Shown here: positions 59,626-64,000 of the stretch, one piece after another | How positions within the stretch are numbered: the stretch's first letter is position 1 | Layout: each line of letters starts with the position of its first letter | Assembly (NCBI GenBank): GCA_005881575.1 | Contig: VBCA01000019.1 | Coordinates: forward strand, 1 to 64,000 | Origin: Betaproteobacteria bacterium | GTDB taxonomy: Bacteria > Pseudomonadota > Gammaproteobacteria > Burkholderiales > SG8-39 | DNA length: 64,000 nucleotides | Reading direction: 5' to 3' | Made by a program: the position numbers and the translations under genes | Notes under the pieces: generated by a model | What the model was told of the DNA's origin: nothing | Database searches by the model: none | The model's input: the letters and a program-made list of their open reading frames with translations, nothing else

Positions 59626-60600
59626 GTGAAGAAAATCGTCCTGATCGCCGCGTTCCTGGGAGCGGTGCTCCCCTCCGCGCGGTTCGCCGCGGCGCAGGGC
59701 GAGGCGTATCCAGCGAGGCCGCTGCGGCTGATCGTCGCCTTTCCTCCCGGCGGCAGCGTGGACGTGGTCGCGCGCCTCGTCGCGCCGCAGCTCTCGCAGA
59801 GGCTGGGACAGCCGGTGGTGGTCGACAACCGCAGCGGCGCCTCGGGCAACATCGGAACCGAGCTCGCGGCGCGCGCGAAGCCCGACGGCTACACGCTTTT
59901 GATCCACACGATTCCGTTCGTCGCGAACGTCCACCTCTACAGCCCGCTGCCTTACGATCCGCTCGCCGATTTCGCTCCGGTCTGCCTGCTGTCCTCCTCG
60001 CCCTCGGTGCTGGTGGTGCACCCCTCGTTGCCGGCGCGCTCGGTGGGCGAGCTGCTGCAGCTCGCGAGAGCCAAGCCCGGGGCGCTGAACTACTCGGCGG
60101 CGGGCGCCGGCACCAACCCGCACATCGCCGGCGAGCTGTTCAACATGCTGGGAGGCGTGGACATCGTGGCGGTCCAATACAAGGGCGGCGGCCCGGCGCT
60201 GGTCGCGGTGCTGGGCGGTGAGATCGGGATCACGTATCCGAACATCTCGGAAGCGGTCCCTCACGTCGCCGCGGGGAGGCTGCGCGCGCTCGGCGTGACC
60301 GGAGCGAGGCGCGCCGCGGCCTTGCCGGAGGTTCCGACGATCGCGGAAGCCGGAGTGCCCGGATACGAGTTCGTCACCTGGCACGGCGTGCTCGCGCCCC
60401 GGGGTACGCCCGCGGAGATCGTCGCCCTGCTGAACGCGAAGCTGAAGGCCGCCCTGCGCTCCCCCGAGCTCTCGGCGCGCTTCGCGCAGATGGGCCTGGA
60501 CGTGATCGCGAGTTCTCCGGAGGAATTCTCCGCCCACCTGAAAAAAGAAATCGAGAAGTGGGGCAAGCTGATCCGGGAAAGGCGCATGCGCGTGGAGTGA
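59626..60600 (+). CDS. Bug-family periplasmic receptor 11
   Basis: Receptor of 324 residues from GTG 59626 with GGAGG upstream. Signal ends RFAAAQG; AFPPGGSVDVVAR ligand loop, VVDNRSGASGN, KPDGYTL, YSAAGAGTNPHI, VAVQYKGG in place of VHVPYKG, EVPTIAEAGVPGYE. Lies away from the main cluster of ten; next to the EamA exporter. A REP-like element follows its stop. Confidence 0.93.
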   Translation: MKKIVLIAAFLGAVLPSARFAAAQGEAYPARPLRLIVAFPPGGSVDVVARLVAPQLSQRLGQPVVVDNRSGASGNIGTELAARAKPDGYTLLIHTIPFVANVHLYSPLPYDPLADFAPVCLLSSSPSVLVVHPSLPARSVGELLQLARAKPGALNYSAAGAGTNPHIAGELFNMLGGVDIVAVQYKGGGPALVAVLGGEIGITYPNISEAVPHVAAGRLRALGVTGARRAAALPEVPTIAEAGVPGYEFVTWHGVLAPRGTPAEIVALLNAKLKAALRSPELSARFAQMGLDVIASSPEEFSAHLKKEIEKWGKLIRERRMRVE

Positions 60601-60607
60601 GGGCGCG

Positions 60608-60660
60608 ATTTTTTCCCCTCATGTCTTCAGGAGGGGTGCCGCCGAAGGCGGCGGGGTGGT
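60608..60660. repeat. REP-like two-hairpin element, copy 2
   Basis: Same layout as 36803-36852: T-run, CCCCTC/GAGGGG (60615-60636), then GCCGCC-GAA-GGCGGC (60638-60652), then GGGGTGG. The second stem is longer and its bases differ from copy 1 while staying paired. It starts eight bases after a coding stop, as copy 1 does. Confidence 0.75.
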
Positions 60661-60687
60661 GAGGGTGGCTAACCTAGGGAGGGAAAT

Positions 60688-60846
60688 ATGGGTTCCATGG
60701 AGTGGATCTTGGTCGTTGGGTTCTTTTCTCTGGGGTTCTTGCTCTTTTTGATCTACCGTGAGTTGGCGGCGCTTAGAACGGATTTTCGCCAAACCGCGGC
60801 CTTCCTTTCTGTCCGCCTATCAAATGAGCGTTACAAACCGGACTGA
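60688..60846 (+). CDS. small 52-residue membrane protein
   Basis: ATG 60688 with GGGAGGG upstream. The product has one transmembrane segment (WILVVGFFSLGFLLFLIY, residues 6-23) and a basic/polar cytoplasmic tail (RELAALRTDFRQTAAFLSVR). Codon use (TTG, CTT, TCT) is less GC-rich than in neighbours. I recognise no family. It lies between the REP element and the FMN oxidase gene. Confidence 0.65.
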   Translation: MGSMEWILVVGFFSLGFLLFLIYRELAALRTDFRQTAAFLSVRLSNERYKPD

Positions 60847-60959
60847 GGCACGGCCGTTTTTTTTTCGACCACACGCCGTGAACACAAGCGTAGGATGACC
60901 GCTGGCCAAAGCGCGGCCCGCAGAGACCGCGCAGGTTTCACCATCCGAGGGGAGTCCTC

Positions 60960-62195
60960 ATGCCGTCCTTCAACGAGCAGTTCGCACACCGCCGCCGTCT
61001 CCTTCAATGGTTGTCCGCGAGCCCCCTGCTCGCCTCGCCGGGCTTCTCATTTGCCGGAGTGGACCGTCCCTCGAAGCTCCCCGAGCTCGAGGCGAACGCG
61101 CCGCTCATCGGAAAACCCGAAGAGGCGATCAACGTGTTCGACTTCGAGCCGGTGTTCTTCAAGAACGTGCCGCCCGCGCACGTCGGCTACATGGCCTCGG
61201 GGATCGACGCCGAGGCGACGCTGAAGGCGAACCGCGAGGCCTTCTCCAAATACTATCTGCGGCCGCGGCGCCTGAACGACGTGTCCAAGGTGGACATGAG
61301 CGTCGACATCTTCAGCGTGAAGTATCCGAACCCGATCTTCATCTGCCCGACGGGCGGCAACAAGGCCTATCACCCGGAAGGCGAGGCGGCGGTCGCACGC
61401 GCGGCGAAGACGGGCGGGCACCTCGAGATGCTCGCGACCCCCGCGACCACTTCGATGGAGGACGCGATCGCGGCGCGCGGAGCCCCGGTCTGGTACCAGC
61501 TCTACGCCTCGCCCAAGTGGGAAGTCGCCGAAGCGCTCGTCAAGCGCGCCGAGCGCGCCGGGTCGCCGGTCGTCGTGGTGACGGTGGACCGCGTCGCGGG
61601 GAGAAACCAGGAAACTTTCTTTCGCCTGCGCAAGAACGACACGCGCGAGTGCAAGGGCTGCCACTCGCAGGATCTGCAGCAGAGCGTGAAGCGCAAGCCC
61701 GCCTACGCCGGCATCGATCTCTCGGGCCTGCCCAACCTGCAGTCGGCGAACATGAGCTGGGACTTCATCAAGCGGCTGCGCGGCGCGACCCGGATGAAGA
61801 TCGTCGTCAAGGGCATTCTCACCGCCGAGGACGCGAAACTCTGCGTCGCGAACGGCGTCGACGGCCTCGTCGTCTCCAACCACGGCGGGCGCGGCGAAGA
61901 CAGCGGCCGCGCCACCATCGACGTGCTGCCCGAGGTTGTGGACGCGGTGCAGGGCAAGATCCTCGTCCTGATCGACAGCGGCTTCCGCCGCGGCACCGAC
62001 ATCGCCAAGGCGCTCGCGATGGGGGCGAACGCAGTCGGCGTCGGCCGGCCTTATCTGTGGGGGCTGGGCGCCTTCGGCGAGGCCGGCGTGGCGAAGGTCC
62101 TCGAGATTTTGCGCACGGAGACGCGCGTGGCGATGATGCAGTGTGGCGTGCGCACGGTGAAGGAATTCACGCCGGCGTTCGTGCGCAAGGTGTAA
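60960..62195 (+). CDS. Tat-exported FMN-dependent alpha-hydroxy-acid oxidase with CxxCH
   Basis: Protein of 411 residues. The N-terminus HRRRLLQWLSASPLLAS is a Tat-like signal. The FMN TIM barrel has FICPTGGNKAYHPEGE, ATPATTSMEDA, WYQLYASP, VVTVDRVAGRNQE, VVKGILTAEDA and SNHGGRGED with the catalytic His, then DSGFRRGTD and GVGRPYLWG. A CKGCH haem-c-type motif (231-235) lies in the loop after strand 5, not usual in lactate/glycolate oxidases. Electrons may pass from FMN through a bound haem to a cytochrome. ATG 60960 chosen. Confidence 0.88.
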   Translation: MPSFNEQFAHRRRLLQWLSASPLLASPGFSFAGVDRPSKLPELEANAPLIGKPEEAINVFDFEPVFFKNVPPAHVGYMASGIDAEATLKANREAFSKYYLRPRRLNDVSKVDMSVDIFSVKYPNPIFICPTGGNKAYHPEGEAAVARAAKTGGHLEMLATPATTSMEDAIAARGAPVWYQLYASPKWEVAEALVKRAERAGSPVVVVTVDRVAGRNQETFFRLRKNDTRECKGCHSQDLQQSVKRKPAYAGIDLSGLPNLQSANMSWDFIKRLRGATRMKIVVKGILTAEDAKLCVANGVDGLVVSNHGGRGEDSGRATIDVLPEVVDAVQGKILVLIDSGFRRGTDIAKALAMGANAVGVGRPYLWGLGAFGEAGVAKVLEILRTETRVAMMQCGVRTVKEFTPAFVRKV

Positions 62196-62211
62196 GGCGC
62201 AAGGTGTAAGG
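62184..62211 (+). repeat. 14-bp tandem duplication at a stop codon
   Basis: GCGCAAGGTGTAAG occurs twice in tandem (62184-62197 and 62198-62211). The first copy encodes the final RKV and stop of the FMN oxidase; the second is untranslated. A recent slippage event. Confidence 0.85.
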
Positions 62212-62286
62212 CGAGCGGGCGCGCCCTCCGTCAAGATGGGGCACGCGGTGCCTGACCGTCAAGGGTGCCGGTTTCAGGCCCTGCGT

Positions 62287-62303
62287 ATTCGGATATCATT
62301 TCC
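62287..62303 (+). repeat. shared 5' leader motif, copy 2
   Basis: Identical 17-base motif to 48708-48724, here 16 bases before the cupin ATG and followed by the same AGGAGGAGACC ribosome site. Could carry part of a promoter. Confidence 0.8.
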
Positions 62304-62319
62304 CCACCAGGAGGAGACC

Positions 62320-62784
62320 ATGAAGAAATCCGTCATTTCCCATGCCGTGTTCGGTGGCGCGACGGCCCTGCTCGCTTCTTTCGTTACCTGGCTGGCGCTC
62401 GCGCCCGGATCGATGTCGCTGCTCGAGGCGCACGCGCAGACACCGCCCACGAACGCCCCGGCGCGCCAGACGGAGCTCTTCAAGAAGACGATGAGCGATG
62501 TGCTCGGCCGCGAGGTGACGATCCGGCGCCTCGAGCGCGATCCCGGGACCGGCAGCGCCCCGCACCGCCACCCCGGCAGCCACACCTTCGGCTACGTGCT
62601 GGAAGGCAGCTACGAGGTAAAGATCGGCGACAGTCCGCTGCAGAAGCTCGGGCCGGGCGGAACGTTCTACGAGCCGCCCGGAGCGCTGCACGCCGTCTCG
62701 CGCAACGGCAGCTCGACCCGGCCCGTCAAGTACCTGGTCATCCAGGTCTCCGATCCGACCCAACCGCAGACCGTGCCCGAGTGA
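62320..62784 (+). CDS. exported cupin-domain protein
   Basis: Protein of 154 residues. The signal peptide or anchor (ISHAVFGGATALLASFVTWL) is followed by a single cupin domain: HRHPGSHTFGYVLEGSYEV (metal His motif 1) and GGTFYEPPGALHAVSRN (motif 2). The exported cupin may bind a metal and act on or sense a small molecule. ATG 62320 is set by AGGAGGAG. Its leader is duplicated at 48708-48869. Confidence 0.88.
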   Translation: MKKSVISHAVFGGATALLASFVTWLALAPGSMSLLEAHAQTPPTNAPARQTELFKKTMSDVLGREVTIRRLERDPGTGSAPHRHPGSHTFGYVLEGSYEVKIGDSPLQKLGPGGTFYEPPGALHAVSRNGSSTRPVKYLVIQVSDPTQPQTVPE

Positions 62785-62845
62785 GGGGACGCTGAAGGAG
62801 TCGACGCCGCCGTTCGGGCGCAGGGTCTGAACCGGGAGCACCCGC

Positions 62846-64000
62846 GTGAAGCCGCTCTGGACCCTCCTGCGTGCGAGCCTGGGGTTCGCGACCGACCTCT
62901 TCGCCGTGCTGCTCGCGTGCCGCCTGAGCACGCTGCTCACGCTGCTCGGCTTCGTCTTCTTCGTGCTCGTGGGGCAGGGGCGCGAGTTCGTCGAGGCGCT
63001 CGCCAGCGAGACCGAGGATCCGCGCTACTGGGCGCACCAGCTCTTCTTCCTCGCGGCGGTGCTGATCTGGTTCTGGACGACCTGGCTCACCTCGGTCGCG
63101 CTCCTCGCGAACCAGCCCGCGCGCGCGGTGAGCGACGCGGCGCGCGCGAGGAAGATCGAGCGCTTTATGCCGAGAACGCTGGCGTTTCTATCGGTGTTGA
63201 GCGTCGCGATCGGGTCGATCGTCGTGGCCCGGCACCTCCAGGGCGCGGCGTACCTCCTCCTCGCCGCGGGTCTCCTCGCCCTCGCCTGGCGGTACGAAGA
63301 CGGCGTGCGCGAGGCGCTCGCGCAGAAATCCCGCGTTGCCGTGCCGGCGAAGATCAACAAGCTCTTGAGGCGCGGGGAGGCGCCGCTCGTGTTCTCGGTC
63401 TCGGGGATCACGCGCGCGCTGCTCGTCGTGCTCGGAGCGAGCTGGGTGCTCCTCGCCTTGTTCGTGGTCTCGCCGGTTTGGCTGCCGCAGGGGATCGGCA
63501 CGCTCGCGATCGTGCTCTTCGCCTGGTCGGCGTGGCTCGTGTTCGGCAACTTCGTGCTGACCTGCATGCCGCGCATGAATCGCGCCCCGACCCTGCTCCT
63601 CGCGCTGATCGTCTGGGCGGCCGCGATCAGCAGCTTGAACGACAACCACCGCGTGCGCGAGGCGCAAGGCGCTCCCGCCGTTCCCCGCGGGCTCGAGGTG
63701 CGCGAGCACTTCGATCAATGGATCGCCTCGCCCGAGCGCGAGCGCGACCCGAAGAGGCGCTATCCGGTCGTGATCGTCGCCGCGGAAGGCGGCGGGATCC
63801 GCGCGGCGTACTGGACCGCTACGCTGCTCGCCGCGATCCAGGAGAAGCAGCCTCGCTTCGCGCGCCACGTCTACGCGATCAGCGGCGTGTCGGGCGGCAG
63901 CCTGGGCGCCGTGGTGTTCGACGCGCTCCTCGCCCAATCCCCGGGCGCCGCGGGAGGACTGTGCGAGGTGCGGGGGACGGCGGAAAAAAGTATCGAGCGC
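62846..64000 (+). CDS. membrane protein with C-terminal patatin-like domain (partial, cut by window end)
   Basis: 385 codons open to the window edge from GTG 62846 (GGGAG upstream). About residues 1-270 hold several hydrophobic segments (for example LLTLLGFVFFVLVGQG, QLFFLAAVLIWFWTTWL, LLVVLGASWVLLALFVV). After RRYPVVIVAAEGGGIRAAYW, the patatin oxyanion loop, comes the nucleophile GVSGGS. The catalytic Asp lies beyond the window. An N-terminal multi-pass region joined to patatin is uncommon and suggests a membrane-embedded lipase. Confidence 0.8.
   Translation, partial: MKPLWTLLRASLGFATDLFAVLLACRLSTLLTLLGFVFFVLVGQGREFVEALASETEDPRYWAHQLFFLAAVLIWFWTTWLTSVALLANQPARAVSDAARARKIERFMPRTLAFLSVLSVAIGSIVVARHLQGAAYLLLAAGLLALAWRYEDGVREALAQKSRVAVPAKINKLLRRGEAPLVFSVSGITRALLVVLGASWVLLALFVVSPVWLPQGIGTLAIVLFAWSAWLVFGNFVLTCMPRMNRAPTLLLALIVWAAAISSLNDNHRVREAQGAPAVPRGLEVREHFDQWIASPERERDPKRRYPVVIVAAEGGGIRAAYWTATLLAAIQEKQPRFARHVYAISGVSGGSLGAVVFDALLAQSPGAAGGLCEVRGTAEKSIER

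Noticed and set aside
60847-60875. T-run after the small membrane protein as a terminator
   Set aside because: The eight T lie in the loop of the only nearby stem (CACGGC/GCCGTG) instead of after it, so it is not a standard terminator.
1-64000. tRNA, rRNA or insertion-sequence genes
   Set aside because: No cloverleaf, rRNA-like stretch, transposase frame or terminal inverted repeat with target duplication was found by reading.

Overview
The window is high-GC, densely coded Gram-negative DNA. Eleven Bug/TctC-type periplasmic receptors, a DUF4124 protein, LLM flavin oxidoreductases, Sec and Tat signal peptides, lipoproteins and an outer-membrane phospholipase fragment all point to a betaproteobacterium, most likely a Burkholderiales relative with an environmental, catabolically versatile lifestyle. 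This is inference from gene content; no rRNA, tRNA, CRISPR array, integrase or insertion sequence was seen.

Region 1 (1-16.75 kb) is signalling plus secreted proteins. It holds a MASE1-PAS-PAS histidine kinase with a lone receiver, then a GAF-PAS kinase translationally overlapping a secreted subtilase with an 11-unit Trp-Asp pentapeptide tail, then another lone receiver. Two secreted proteins follow (an LVIVD-type propeller and a metallo-beta-lactamase fold protein), then a Nudix hydrolase, a tandem-ABM secreted protein, an EAL domain lacking its catalytic Asp pair, an LLM oxidoreductase, an intact GGDEF-EAL protein and a 51-residue small protein.

Region 2 (16.9-45.3 kb) is a catabolic island. 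Ten Bug receptors alternate with small-molecule enzymes: FAH-family hydrolase, VOC protein, quinone-reductase-like MDR, class II aldolase, amidohydrolase, carboxymuconolactone decarboxylase-like lipoprotein, two alpha/beta hydrolases, LLM oxidoreductase, patatin, SDR, polysaccharide deacetylase and isochorismatase-type amidohydrolase. Most lie in tight runs with ATGA or GTGA overlaps. No TctA/TctB membrane partners are present. Embedded here are a two-subunit molybdenum hydroxylase (IorAB/CoxLS type), an orphan ABC substrate-binding protein, a membrane-anchored terpene-cyclase-like toroid protein with a heptad-repeat N-terminus, and a short graveyard (23.56-24.41 kb) of three genes that keep only their 5' parts.

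Region 3 (45.3-50.2 kb) has a carboxypeptidase-regulatory/haem c/Vgb-propeller protein, a FecR-domain protein with a low-complexity tail, a 325-nt gene-poor stretch with several hairpins, a CTG-start fragment that duplicates the leader of the cupin gene at 62.3 kb, a GT2 glycosyltransferase, a winged-helix protein and a 48-residue basic protein.

Region 4 (50.2-58.7 kb) is a peptide-use locus: an S46 dipeptidyl-peptidase (DPP7-like by its S1-pocket Gly) and an OPT oligopeptide transporter, divergent from two tandem M13 metallopeptidases.

Region 5 (58.7-64 kb) holds an EamA exporter, the eleventh Bug receptor, a REP-like two-hairpin element, a 52-residue membrane protein, a Tat-type FMN hydroxyacid oxidase carrying a CxxCH motif, a secreted cupin and a membrane-patatin protein cut by the window end.

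Taken together, the Bug receptors probably capture small organic acids or ureides that the adjacent enzymes process, while the peptidase/OPT locus scavenges peptides. Two-component and c-di-GMP proteins flank the island, but no regulatory link can be read from the sequence.
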